A stretch of DNA of 64,000 nt from Domibacillus indicus (GTDB lineage: Bacteria > Bacillota > Bacilli > Bacillales > Domibacillaceae), in the NCBI RefSeq assembly GCF_000970685.1, contig NZ_LAJB01000011.1, forward strand, positions 101,116 to 165,115. Reading direction: 5' to 3'. Shown here piece after piece: positions 25,665-34,431 of the stretch (the stretch's first letter is position 1; each line of letters starts with the position of its first letter). Position numbers and translations under genes: made by a program. The notes beneath the pieces were generated by a model. That model made no database searches and was not told the DNA's origin. It was given only the letters and a program-made list of their open reading frames with translations.

Positions 25665-26552
25665 TTGGAACTTCGCGACCTGCAGTCTTTTTTATATGTA
25701 GCAGACTATAAAAGCTTTACAAAAGCGGCAGAGCATTCTTATAGCTCTCAGCCTTCCTTAAGCAAGGCGGTCAAAAAATTAGAAGAAGAACTGCATGTTG
25801 AGCTGTTTGACCGTTCTACCCGCCACCTTTATTTAACCGATGCCGGCAAAGTTGTTTATGCTCAGGCATCCAAAGCAATGGCGCCGCTTCGTGAGCTTCC
25901 CGTGCTGCTGGATGAGCTGATGGCTGTAGCAGCTGGAACGATCCGAATTGGCGTACCTCCTCTGATCGGTACACTCTTTTTCCCGCAAATAGCGAGAAGA
26001 TTCCATGAGCGGTATCCGAACGTTGTCCTGGAACTTGTAGAGGACGGGGCGAAGGTTATTGAACAGCTTACCGCTGACGGAAGTGTGGATGTTGGGATTG
26101 TTGTGCTGCCGGTCGATGAAGGTATATTCGATATTTATTCATTTATCACAGATGAGTTTGCTCTTTATACGCATAGCGATCACCCGCTGGCTGAACGCCA
26201 GGCAGTTGCCCTTTCCGAGCTTCAGGATGAAAAATTCATCGTTTTTTCAAAAAATTTCACCCTGCATGATTATGTATTGAACGCCTGTAAAAAGACAGGG
26301 TTTAATCCAGCTGTTTCATACGAAAGCTCGCAATGGGATCTTATCTTTGAACTGGTTGCTTCACGCCTTGGCGTGACCATACTTCCGAAATCTGTATTTC
26401 AAAAGCAATCAAACCCATCCATTATCATGATTCCTCTCCATCAGCTGCTCCCCTGGAATCTGGGGATTATTACAAAAAAAGGTGCATACCAGTCATTCGC
26501 ACTAAAGAAGCTTTTAAAAATGATCAATGAAAAGACCGCTTTTCCTTCATGA
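25665..26552 (+). CDS. LysR-family regulator, probable activator of scoAB-thiolase
   Basis: About 295 residues from the TTG at 25665, 8 bases after AAGGAG. N-terminal winged HTH: LQSFLYVADYKSFTKAAEHS and QPSLSKAVKKLEEEL (residues 5-42). Effector domain with the LysR substrate fold (IRIGVPPLIGTLFFPQIARR near 94). Divergent transcription from the CoA-transferase operon suggests that it controls those genes, like YxjO beside scoAB in B. subtilis. The inducer is unknown. Confidence 0.85.
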   Translation: MELRDLQSFLYVADYKSFTKAAEHSYSSQPSLSKAVKKLEEELHVELFDRSTRHLYLTDAGKVVYAQASKAMAPLRELPVLLDELMAVAAGTIRIGVPPLIGTLFFPQIARRFHERYPNVVLELVEDGAKVIEQLTADGSVDVGIVVLPVDEGIFDIYSFITDEFALYTHSDHPLAERQAVALSELQDEKFIVFSKNFTLHDYVLNACKKTGFNPAVSYESSQWDLIFELVASRLGVTILPKSVFQKQSNPSIIMIPLHQLLPWNLGIITKKGAYQSFALKKLLKMINEKTAFPS

Positions 26553-26559
26553 AAAGCGG
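26536..26559 (+). terminator. Terminator of the LysR gene
   Basis: CCGCTTTTC and GAAAAGCGG flank CTTCAT; a CTCTTTTTTATTTT run follows. The stem overlaps the stop codon. Confidence 0.75.
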
Positions 26560-26567
26560 CCTCTTTT

Positions 26568-26924
26568 TTATTTTTCGAAGCTTTCATAAAGCGTGTTAAG
26601 CACTTCGTCCACCACATTTTGAACCTCACTTGCGAAATTAATAAAAATGAACTGCATTGCTTCGGCTTCTTCCATAAAACGTTCGCCCTCCGTTTCGTAA
26701 ACACTAAAAAACGGGACGTTAAAATACACATCAATTTCTTCTGTTTCGTTTTCGTCTTCAGGGCTTTTCACAATAAAGTAAACATCCAGATCGCCCACGT
26801 GCTGCTGCTCCCGGTCTTTAAAGCTGATGGTAATCCGGTGTGTACTGTTGTGTTTCCCTTGTTCGATTGCTGTTTCAATTGCTTCTGTGTCAACAACCGG
26901 CTTGATTCCGCTCACTGAAAGCAT
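26568..26924 (-). CDS. Conserved hypothetical protein
   Basis: 118 residues, acidic and soluble, with no signal peptide or membrane helix. The ATG follows AAAAGGAGGAAAAA. It reads like a small alpha/beta domain: HRITISFKDREQQ, GDLDVYFIVKSP, EEIDVYFNVPFFSVYET, then a C-terminal helix (FINFASEVQNVVDEVLNTLY). It starts 16 bases after the stop of the DUF3219 gene, so the two are one operon. I do not recognise the family. Confidence 0.7.
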   Translation of the reverse strand: MLSVSGIKPVVDTEAIETAIEQGKHNSTHRITISFKDREQQHVGDLDVYFIVKSPEDENETEEIDVYFNVPFFSVYETEGERFMEEAEAMQFIFINFASEVQNVVDEVLNTLYESFEK

Positions 26925-26939
26925 TGCTTTTTCCTCCTT

Positions 26940-27230
26940 TTAATAGCCGACAATCTCTAAATAAAAGTCACCTGCTGCGCCTTTTTCATATAAATTAACC
27001 GTTGATGTGGAATACTTGTGAATCGTTCCCTTAAACTCTATATTCCGGGCCGGCACGCTGACATGGAAATCATTTTGATAAAGCAGCGTTGTCACATCAT
27101 GGTATTCCTCATGCGTTACATTAAAATGGAACGCAATTTTTGGCACCTGCTTTTCACCTTTTTGAACAGCTTCCTCTTGAAAATCCAGAGCTTGAAAAAG
27201 CCGTTCGTTTAAATAAACCGTCTCGCTCAT
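26940..27230 (-). CDS. ykvR: DUF3219 (YkvR-type) protein
   Basis: About 96 residues. The pattern HFNVTHEEYHDVTTLLYQND followed by FHVSVPARNIEFKGTIHKYS and YEKGAAGDFYLEIV is that of B. subtilis YkvR, a small soluble protein of unknown role. Two adjacent ATG codons (27233 and 27230) stand behind AAGGAGGGA; the second has better spacing. First gene of a two-gene unit with the hypothetical protein gene after it. About 240 bases upstream (27231-27470) hold no gene I can support. Confidence 0.8.
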   Translation of the reverse strand: MSETVYLNERLFQALDFQEEAVQKGEKQVPKIAFHFNVTHEEYHDVTTLLYQNDFHVSVPARNIEFKGTIHKYSTSTVNLYEKGAAGDFYLEIVGY

Positions 27231-27470
27231 CATGTCCCTCCTTCGTTCTTCCCATTCAGTATAAGGAAGCAAATCCCTTTCGTCAGCTTGTTTGCCTGCT
27301 TGCCCGGCGGATGCAATCCGCCATACACCTCCGGCTAAAAGCTGCTATGTATATCGCCTGGCAGCTTCCCCGTACATTTTCTCTTCATTTCTCATTATTA
27401 CTATTGTACCCGCCGCCATTCACACAAATGCCCCGGCCCGATTGCTGCTGCTTGAATCCTCATAAAAAAA

Positions 27471-27494
27471 CCTTTCCCCATGTGGCAGGAAAGG
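27471..27494 (-). terminator. Terminator of the ABC exporter gene
   Basis: CCTTTCC and GGAAAGG with T-runs on both sides, 12 bases past the exporter stop. Confidence 0.75.
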
Positions 27495-27506
27495 CTTTTT
27501 TAAACA

Positions 27507-29225
27507 TCAGAAGCTGCCGAACTGAGCTTCATGCAGGCGCCGGTAATGGCCATTTTGTTCCAGCAGCTCATGGTGGCTCCCCTGCTCGTTAATCCCGTCC
27601 GGTGTAACAACGATAATCCGGTCCGCATGTTTAATCGTCGCCAGCCTGTGGGCAATAACGAGAGTAGTCCGCCCAACGGCAAGCTCTGCCAGTGCCTGCT
27701 GGATCGCAAGCTCTGTTTCTGTATCAAGCGCGGACGTGGCTTCATCTAAAATTAAAATTGGCGGATTTTTCAAGAATATCCTTGCAATGGCGAGACGCTG
27801 CTTTTGTCCGCCCGACAGCTTTACACCGCGCTCGCCAATAATTGTTTCCAGCCCCTCCGGAAGAGAGGCTACAAATTCCTCAAGTCGTGCGCGCTTGATT
27901 GCATCCATAACAGCTTCATCCGAGGCACCAAGGTCACCATATAAAATATTTTCACGAATCGTTCCCGAGAATAAAAATACATCCTGCTGGACAATTCCAA
28001 TTTGGCGTCTGAGTGAGGCAAGCGACATATTTTTAATATCAATTCCATCAATCGAAATAAAGCCTTCCTCTGCGTCATAAAAACGCGGCAGCAAGCTGCA
28101 CATCGTCGTTTTCCCTGCACCGGACGGCCCGACAAATGCCACGGTTTCTCCTGCTTGAATAGAAAGGCTGATATGATTCAGTACCGGTTTTTTTCCTTCA
28201 TAGCCGAACGTAACGTTATGATATTGAATATTGCCTTTTACTGTCTCCACTTGGATGGCATCTGGCGAATCAGCTACATCCGGTTCCGTATTGAGAAGCT
28301 CTACATACCGTTTAAAGCCGGCAATGCCTTTTGGATAGCTTTCAATAATAGCATTTATTTTTTCGATCGGCCGGAAGAAAATATTCGAAAGCAAAATAAA
28401 TCCGACAAACTCGCCATATGTCAGCTCATTCTGCATAACGAAATACGTTCCGCAAATCAGCACAAAAAGAGTTACAATCCGCATAAGCATATAACTGATT
28501 GACATATTTTGCGCCATAATCTTATAAGAGAGAAGCTTCGTGAAGCGGAAGCGGCGGTTGTTTTCTTCAAACTGCTCTCTTTCATGCGGCTCATTGGCAA
28601 ACGCCTGCACGACCCGGATGCCGCCCATACTGTCTTCAATACGGGCATTGAAATCAGCAATGTCGCCGAATAACCGGTGAAATGCTCCCGTCATTTTTTT
28701 ATTAAAGAATACGGCCAGCCATAAAACCGCCGGGACAATAATAAAGGTCAGGACCGCAAGCTTCCAGTTAATTGTAAGCATAATGCCAAACGCTCCGGTT
28801 AATGTCATAAAAGCAATGAACAGGTCTTCTGGTCCATGATGCGCCATCTCTCCAATTTCCATCAAATCACTGGTCATCCGGGAGATAAGGTGCCCGGTTT
28901 TCGTATTATCAAAAAAACGAAATGACAGCTTTTGCACATGCGCAAACAGCCTGCTGCGCATATCGGTTTCAATGTTAATGCCGAGCATATGCCCCCAGTA
29001 CGTAACAACATACTGTAAGCCCGCATTCACAACATAGATAAACAGCAGGCCGAGGCTGGCGGCTAAAATTAAATTCCAGTTTTCTCCGGGCAAAAGAGTG
29101 TCGATAAAATAGTTAACGACAAGCGGGAAAGCGAGCTCCAACAGCCCGGCCAGCACCGCACAAAAAAAGTCCAGAAAGAAAAGCTTCTTATATGGACGAT
29201 AATAAGAAAAAAATTGCTTAATCAC
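27507..29225 (-). CDS. ABC exporter (type IV fold, full half-transporter)
   Basis: 572 residues beginning at GTG after AGGTGAC. Six membrane helices in the first 300 residues (ABC_membrane domain, with FFDNTKTGHLISRMTSDL near 97-114), then an ATPase domain: Walker A GPSGAGKTT near 369, signature LSGGQKQR near 472, Walker B ILILDEATSALD near 490, switch histidine in VIAHRLATI. It would work as a homodimer, as in MsbA/LmrA-type multidrug or lipid exporters. No second half-transporter gene is adjacent. The substrate is unknown. Confidence 0.9.
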   Translation of the reverse strand: MIKQFFSYYRPYKKLFFLDFFCAVLAGLLELAFPLVVNYFIDTLLPGENWNLILAASLGLLFIYVVNAGLQYVVTYWGHMLGINIETDMRSRLFAHVQKLSFRFFDNTKTGHLISRMTSDLMEIGEMAHHGPEDLFIAFMTLTGAFGIMLTINWKLAVLTFIIVPAVLWLAVFFNKKMTGAFHRLFGDIADFNARIEDSMGGIRVVQAFANEPHEREQFEENNRRFRFTKLLSYKIMAQNMSISYMLMRIVTLFVLICGTYFVMQNELTYGEFVGFILLSNIFFRPIEKINAIIESYPKGIAGFKRYVELLNTEPDVADSPDAIQVETVKGNIQYHNVTFGYEGKKPVLNHISLSIQAGETVAFVGPSGAGKTTMCSLLPRFYDAEEGFISIDGIDIKNMSLASLRRQIGIVQQDVFLFSGTIRENILYGDLGASDEAVMDAIKRARLEEFVASLPEGLETIIGERGVKLSGGQKQRLAIARIFLKNPPILILDEATSALDTETELAIQQALAELAVGRTTLVIAHRLATIKHADRIIVVTPDGINEQGSHHELLEQNGHYRRLHEAQFGSF

Positions 29226-29302
29226 ACAGTCACCTGCTTTATTTATTTACATTTAACGGCTCCCTGCCAGTGAAACCTCCGGCACCTCTACCAGGTCATA
29301 TG

Positions 29303-29473
29303 TTAAACAAACTGGTTTTTCGACCGCGGATCACGGACAATTTCCGTTTCAGTTTGAAAAACGTTATATAGATTTTCTTTTGTCATAACTGTTTCGGGTG
29401 TTCCTCCGCAAACAATAGCACCTTTGCTCATCACAGCAATATAGTCAGCAAAGCGCGCAGCGTGCCCATTGTT
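29303..29473 (-). pseudogene. 3' remnant of a FecE/YfmF-type siderophore ABC ATPase gene
   Basis: The minus strand codes 56 residues ending at TAA: GHAARFADYIAVMSKG, then GAIVCGGTPETVMTKENLYN, VFQTETEIVRDPR, a C-terminus typical of iron-siderophore import ATPases (HDLNQAARFADY..., GTPEEVMT..., V.PDPRT). An in-frame TAA (29474-29476) stands just before it, and Walker A, signature and Walker B are gone: about four fifths of the gene are missing. The 5' control region with a Fur box is still in place 40 bases away, so an internal deletion is the simplest explanation. Confidence 0.75.
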
Positions 29474-29513
29474 TTACCTCATTTATATTTCCTTTATCTG
29501 CAAAGAATGCAAT

Positions 29514-29528
29514 TGATAATCAGTATCA
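29514..29528. promoter_or_regulatory. Fur box left over from the deleted siderophore ATPase gene
   Basis: TGATAATCAGTATCA matches the 7-1-7 Fur box TGATAATNATTATCA at 13 of 14 fixed positions. It now precedes only the remnant described before. Confidence 0.7.
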
Positions 29529-29618
29529 GTTAAAAGGTACCATACATCTGATACTTTTGTCCATACATTCATAAGAAAAGCACGGAGAACTGCCGGATGC
29601 TAAAGCACGCTGCCCCAA

Positions 29619-29648
29619 AAAAAAAAAAGCCTTGACCTGGGTCAAAGC
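29619..29648 (-). terminator. Terminator of rocB
   Basis: TTGACC-TG-GGTCAA overlaps the rocB stop; twelve T residues follow on the minus strand. Confidence 0.8.
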
Positions 29649-31246
29649 ATTACTTCCTTTATCCACTTCTCCAGCAAAAAGGGCAGCTGCTCAAAAGCGT
29701 GCTGGATATGCAGCCGTTCCGTTCGTTTATGAGCGTCTTTTCCAAACGGACCGATATTTAAAACAGGAGCCTGAAGCCTGGCCATTTCGGAAAACGGAAT
29801 AGAATAAACTTCCTTCCAGACCGGAGTATTTCGTTCAAACGCCTGCCAGCCTTCTCCTTCACCGCTTCCGTTCACGTAGCTTAAATCACAAATCCCATTA
29901 AAGTAATGGACACGCTCAATCGGCATTCCAAACTTCTTTTCTGCAAGATTCTTCAGAAAGTCCACTGTTTTCTCTACCAGCTCGTCACCTGAAGAATTTA
30001 CTGCTGGATAAAAAGGAGGAGCAAATAATAAGATGACTGCCGGCGCCAGTTCCTGCGACTGGATAATTAATCTGTCGGCTATTCGAATCGACTTTTCACG
30101 GTCATCCCATTCCTCATTTGCATAGACATCCGCTTTTACTTCTTCCACAAACTCGTTTCCGAATTTCCCGGCAGAATGCGAGAGCAGCTCTTCATAGCGG
30201 AGAACACGCACTTTTCCAATCGCCTGAATCCGGTTCGCCCGGCAAATAGCCTGATATGCTTTGCTGCACTCTTCTGCCGCTATTTGAGCCGTTTGTTCAA
30301 ATATATTCATAATTTCCCGGGGTGTTTGTTTCAGTGTAAACACATTATAGAGCGCAGAGGACCGGCAGGGTGTCTGGGTTGAATATTCCAGCCGAAGGTC
30401 TTTTTGCTGCAACGTCACCGGCAGCGGCGTCGATTCGCCAAACACCGTTTCCTGAAACAGCGGGTTCCATTCCATTTTTCTTGTTAGAAAAGAAGCAATA
30501 TAAGTGGAGGTCAGCCCGTTAAATGGTTCGCCTGCATGTGTTTCCCTTCCATAAAAAAGCGCTCCGGGCATCATCTTGCCAATCGTGCCTGTGTAAACCT
30601 TGCGTGCTGTATCGCCGGGTTTTTGCGTAAATACCGGCTCACTGTTTACGAAAAGGCTGTATGTAAGACCGAATTCTTCTTGAAGCTCCAGCAGCTTCGG
30701 TACAGCGGCACGCATCCCGGCTGAATTGACTTCTTCATCCGGAACGGAAAGAAGGAGAAGATTAACCGGCCAGTTTTCCACGCTTGCTTTTTCAAGCAGC
30801 TGAAGATGAAGCGCCAGCCCCATTTTCATATCCATTGTCCCGCGCCCAAATAAGTAATGGCCTGACTGCAAATCTTCAAGTGCATCATCAGGCAAATCAT
30901 TTGGCCGCTCCATCCAATAGGCGGTTAGTTCCTCGGGCTGTGTCGCCAGCGGCTCCAGCTCCCCGTATTCTTCGGTGCTGACCGTATCAAAATGGCTGAT
31001 AAAGCAAATTGTTTTTACTGCTTCCGGATGCTTGTAGAGTGCTGTAATGAATTTTCTGCGGGAATCAGCTGTATGCAGAGCCAAATGGTCTGGTTTTCTT
31101 TGGAAATAGTCCAGCTGTAAAAGCTTTGATTGAAGCTTCATCGGAAACTGCCGCTCATCCTCGGTCAGTGTAATGCTTTTCCAGCTGACAAGCTCAGCGA
31201 GCAATCCACGAAGCTTTTCCGGTGAATCCCATAATAATGCTGCCAT
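29642..31246 (-). CDS. rocB: RocB-type M20-family peptidase/deacylase
   Basis: About 534 residues from the ATG at 31246; the upstream GTG overlaps the ribosome site GGAAG. Metal-site blocks of M20 enzymes: FISHFDTVSTE near 83, GRGTMDMKMG near 133, PDEEVNSAG near 168, THAGEPFNG near 235, then a C-terminal domain with FAPPFYPAVN. RocB belongs to the arginine catabolic gene set of Bacillus, although its exact reaction is not settled. Here it lies behind rocD (140-base gap) on the same strand and opposite to rocF. No RocR regulator gene or arginine permease is in the window. Confidence 0.85.
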   Translation of the reverse strand: MAALLWDSPEKLRGLLAELVSWKSITLTEDERQFPMKLQSKLLQLDYFQRKPDHLALHTADSRRKFITALYKHPEAVKTICFISHFDTVSTEEYGELEPLATQPEELTAYWMERPNDLPDDALEDLQSGHYLFGRGTMDMKMGLALHLQLLEKASVENWPVNLLLLSVPDEEVNSAGMRAAVPKLLELQEEFGLTYSLFVNSEPVFTQKPGDTARKVYTGTIGKMMPGALFYGRETHAGEPFNGLTSTYIASFLTRKMEWNPLFQETVFGESTPLPVTLQQKDLRLEYSTQTPCRSSALYNVFTLKQTPREIMNIFEQTAQIAAEECSKAYQAICRANRIQAIGKVRVLRYEELLSHSAGKFGNEFVEEVKADVYANEEWDDREKSIRIADRLIIQSQELAPAVILLFAPPFYPAVNSSGDELVEKTVDFLKNLAEKKFGMPIERVHYFNGICDLSYVNGSGEGEGWQAFERNTPVWKEVYSIPFSEMARLQAPVLNIGPFGKDAHKRTERLHIQHAFEQLPFLLEKWIKEVML

Positions 31247-31387
31247 AGCGGCCACTTCCTTTCTAACTAAAATAAAAAAGATTATTTCTTCATTTTGAAA
31301 TATACTTTCTGAAAATTCAATCTATATTTTCGCATAACTATTTTTTCAAGTGTTTTTTCTTGGCATAACAGGGAAAGCTGGCAGGTT

Positions 31388-32587
31388 TTACGTGAAAATC
31401 CTTTTGATTCTTTCAATCGCCCAGCACAATTCTTCTATTGAAATAGTTAAAGGCGGTGCAAAGCGGATAACTGTATCATGTGTTTCCTTGCACAGAAGAC
31501 CCTTCTGCTTCAGCTTTTCACAATAGGGACGGGCTGCTTCTTTTAATTCAACACCGATTAATAAGCCCCTCCCTCGTACTTCTTTGATTGCCGGGTGCGT
31601 AAGCTCAGCAAGCTTTTTTTGAAAATACGTGCCCAGTTCAAGCGACCGGGTAACAAGGTTTTCTTCTTCTATTACCTCGAGCGAGGCAATGGACACAGCA
31701 CAGGCCAGCGGATTTCCGCCGAACGTTGATCCATGTGATCCCGGATTAAATATTTTTAGTATATTTTTATCCGCCACAACGCAGGAAATGGGAAATACCC
31801 CCCCTCCAAGCGCTTTTCCAAGAATAAACATATCCGGTTTTACACCTTCCCAGTCACAGGCAAACAGCCTGCCGGTACGGGCGAGCCCTGTTTGAACTTC
31901 ATCGGCAATAAACAAAACATTATGCTTCCGGCAAAGCACCGATGCGGCTTTTAGAAAGCCCGGCGGCGGAATAATAATTCCCGCTTCTCCCTGAATTGGC
32001 TCAACTAAGAAGGCAGCTGTATTCGGGGTGATTGCCGCCTTAAGCGCGTCAATATCGCCATAAGGAATCAGCTTGATGCCTGGCAGCATTGGCCCGAAGC
32101 CGCGCTTGTACTGCGCTTCAGATGAAAGGGATACGGCTGTCATCGTCCGTCCGTGAAAATTGCCGGTGCAGACGATGATTTCTGCCTGATTTTCCGCTGC
32201 TCCCTTTTCATCGTACGCCCAGCGGCGGGCTGCTTTTACTGCTGTTTCAACTGCTTCGGCTCCCGTATTCATTGGCAGCGCCATGTCTTTGTTTGTCAGC
32301 CTGCAAATTTTTTCACACCATGGACCTAGCTGATCGTTATAAAATGCTCTGGATGTTAATGTTACCCGGTCTGCCTGATCTTTCAGCGCCTGAATAATTT
32401 TTGGATGGCGGTGCCCCTGATTAACAGCGGAGTAGGCACTGAGCATATCCATATACCGGTTTCCTTCCGGATCTTTTACCCAAACACCCTCTGCTTCCGC
32501 TATAACGACAGGCAGCGGCTGGTAGTTATGCGCCCCGAACCGCTCTGCCTGCTTCATTAATTGTGTTGATTTATCGGCTGATTCCAT
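31388..32587 (-). CDS. rocD: Ornithine aminotransferase
   Basis: About 399 residues from the ATG at 32587 behind GGAAAGGGG, matching the usual length; the open frame extends 28 codons further. Class III PLP aminotransferase: [18 protein letters not shown] near 105, NFHGRT near 137, [11 protein letters not shown] near 224, and the PLP lysine in [10 protein letters not shown] near 252. It turns the ornithine released by arginase into glutamate semialdehyde. Transcribed divergently from rocF and upstream of rocB. Confidence 0.92.
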   Translation of the reverse strand: MESADKSTQLMKQAERFGAHNYQPLPVVIAEAEGVWVKDPEGNRYMDMLSAYSAVNQGHRHPKIIQALKDQADRVTLTSRAFYNDQLGPWCEKICRLTNKDMALPMNTGAEAVETAVKAARRWAYDEKGAAENQAEIIVCTGNFHGRTMTAVSLSSEAQYKRGFGPMLPGIKLIPYGDIDALKAAITPNTAAFLVEPIQGEAGIIIPPPGFLKAASVLCRKHNVLFIADEVQTGLARTGRLFACDWEGVKPDMFILGKALGGGVFPISCVVADKNILKIFNPGSHGSTFGGNPLACAVSIASLEVIEEENLVTRSLELGTYFQKKLAELTHPAIKEVRGRGLLIGVELKEAARPYCEKLKQKGLLCKETHDTVIRFAPPLTISIEELCWAIERIKRIFT

Positions 32588-33007
32588 TCTTTTTTCCCCT
32601 TTCCACATCAAAACATTTCCAAAATGACTTTTCCCTGCATATGGTGGATTTAATAATTCCCAACTGCCCAATTTCAGCGGTTTCGTTAAAATATATGATT
32701 TTTCAGGAACTTCATTTATACTTCTTCATAATGAGACGGCAGAATGCGAATGCATTCAATTATGAAAAAGAAAACATTACCCATAATAAAAAGATATGCG
32801 AAATCGAAGCTACATGAATACTTTTAAAAGATGAACAATAAATTTTCCCGTTTATTGTAACTGGTACAGCTTGCCGCTTCTTTTCTAAATACCAACAGCA
32901 GGTTTCCGTAAATTGTATGAATATTCGAATTTATGCACGCTTGAACCATTTCTTTTTTACGTTTTTAATGAATAGACAGGACATTTAGGAGAGAAGGAGG
33001 TTTTTCT
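32588..33007. promoter_or_regulatory. Divergent control region of rocD and rocF
   Basis: 420 bases without a gene. Near 32915-32935 the overlapping palindromes GAATATTC and ATTCGAAT inside TATGAATATTCGAATTTATG resemble an arginine-regulator (AhrC) box. GCGAATGCATTC near 32750 is another palindrome. I looked for the -12/-24 sigma-54 element that drives roc genes in B. subtilis and did not find a convincing one. The rocF ribosome site is GAAGGAGG. Confidence 0.35.
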
Positions 33008-33913
33008 ATGAGTAAGAGACATGTATCTATCATCGGTGTGCCGATGGATTTGGGGCAGACCCGCCGTGGAGTTGACATGGGACCGAGTGCCATCCGCTAC
33101 GGCGGGCTGCATGAACGCCTCGAAAGCCTTGGCTATATTGTGCATGACAAGGGAGATATTGCCGTTGAGATTCCTGAAAATGCGGCCCAGCCTGATAATA
33201 CCAATTTAAAAAATTTAGATGCCGTTGTGAAAGCAAGTGAACTGCTGGCAGAAAAAGTAGAAGAAACCGTTATGGAAGGCCGCTTTCCGCTTGTGCTGGG
33301 CGGCGATCACAGCATTGCTCTTGGAACGCTTGCCGGAATCGCGAGGAAACACAAAAAATTGGGCGTTATCTGGTATGACGCGCATGGAGATTTAAACACT
33401 GCTGATACGTCTCCGTCCGGGAATATTCACGGTATGCCGCTTGCCGCCAGTCTTGGTATCGGGCAGCCGTCTTTAACCAGCATAGGCGGCTTTGCTCCGA
33501 AAATAAAGCCTGAGCATGTGGTCATTATAGGTGCCCGTGACCTGGATGAGGGAGAACGAAAGCTTATTAAAGAACTGGGCATTAAAGTATATACAATGCA
33601 TGAAATTGACCGTCTGGGCATGACAACCGTTATGAAAGAAACGATTGATTACCTGCGCGAGCGGACTGATTATGTTCACCTTTCTCTGGATCTTGATGGA
33701 CTCGATCCGACTGAAGCCCCCGGCGTTGGCACACCGGTCGCGGGCGGCCTCAGCTACCGGGAAAGCCATCTGGCCATGGAAATGCTGGAAGAATCAACTA
33801 TTGTTACATCAGCAGAGTTTGTAGAAGTAAATCCAATCCTAGATGAAAAAAACAAAACAGGTGATGCAGCAGTTGCTCTGATCGCTTCCCTGCTTGGTGA
33901 AAAACTGCTTTAA
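33008..33913 (+). CDS. rocF: Arginase
   Basis: 301 residues. It hydrolyses arginine to ornithine and urea. Mn-binding motifs: [12 protein letters not shown] near 98, [20 protein letters not shown] near 122-141, [19 protein letters not shown] near 226-244, and the substrate glutamate in AEFVEVNP near 276. Together with rocD and rocB it forms a compact arginine-to-glutamate route. It has its own promoter region and terminator. Confidence 0.93.
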   Translation: MSKRHVSIIGVPMDLGQTRRGVDMGPSAIRYGGLHERLESLGYIVHDKGDIAVEIPENAAQPDNTNLKNLDAVVKASELLAEKVEETVMEGRFPLVLGGDHSIALGTLAGIARKHKKLGVIWYDAHGDLNTADTSPSGNIHGMPLAASLGIGQPSLTSIGGFAPKIKPEHVVIIGARDLDEGERKLIKELGIKVYTMHEIDRLGMTTVMKETIDYLRERTDYVHLSLDLDGLDPTEAPGVGTPVAGGLSYRESHLAMEMLEESTIVTSAEFVEVNPILDEKNKTGDAAVALIASLLGEKLL

Positions 33914-33930
33914 CGATGCTTTTCAATCAC

Positions 33931-33954
33931 TGCCGCCTTAGAGCGGTATTTTTT
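33931..33954 (+). terminator. Terminator of rocF
   Basis: TGCCGC and GCGGTA (one G-T pair) with a TTTTTTCT run, 18 bases past the arginase stop. Confidence 0.6.
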
Positions 33955-34033
33955 CTGGCCTTTTATGCAGCCCTCCGCTTTTTACTCAGCTGTCCCCTAA
34001 AATATTAAGATTTTGTAAAGGTTAGCCTTTTTA

Positions 34034-34091
34034 TTAACGTATCCAAAATAATGTGCTATCATTGATTACGAAAACCGATATTGACTTTCGT
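34034..34091 (+). promoter_or_regulatory. Promoter and candidate PadR operator of the padR-chrA operon
   Basis: TTAACG (34034-34039) and TATCAT (34057-34062) are 17 bases apart. Directly downstream lies an inverted repeat ACGAAA-N12-TTTCGT (34068-34091), before the ribosome site GGGGAGGAG. A repressor here would block the start of transcription. Confidence 0.5.
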
Positions 34092-34111
34092 TATGGGGAG
34101 GAGACAGCTTA

Positions 34112-34420
34112 TTGGAAGACAAAGTACTGCGCAAGTTATTTCTCGGCTTTATCCATATTCACATTCTTCACCACGCAAAAGAGCACCCTATCTTTGGCGC
34201 CTGGATGCTGGAAGAGCTGCGTGAGCATGGATATACAATTAGTCCCGGCACACTGTACCCTATCCTGCACACGATGGAAGAAGACGGCCTTCTGACCCGT
34301 GAAGACCGAAATATTGAAGGGAAAATAAGAAAATACTATACGATAACGGACAAGGGAACGGATATCTTAAATGAAGCACGCAAAAAAGCATGTGAGCTGT
34401 TTAAAGAAATTAAAGACTAA
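34112..34420 (+). CDS. PadR-family transcription regulator
   Basis: 102 residues starting at TTG behind GGGGAGGAG. The PadR winged helix is evident: FLGFIHIHILHHAKEHPIFG near 10, LREHGYTISPGTLYPILHTM near 36-55, EGKIRKYYTITDKG near 69. PadR proteins repress a neighbouring gene and release it on contact with a toxicant. The chrA gene starts a few bases after its stop, so a chromate or oxyanion response is likely. Confidence 0.85.
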   Translation: MEDKVLRKLFLGFIHIHILHHAKEHPIFGAWMLEELREHGYTISPGTLYPILHTMEEDGLLTREDRNIEGKIRKYYTITDKGTDILNEARKKACELFKEIKD

Positions 34421-34431
34421 AGGAGATGACG

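Noticed and set aside
32870..32900. Sigma-54-like TGGTAC...TTGC upstream of rocF
   Set aside because: The GG to GC distance is two bases too short.
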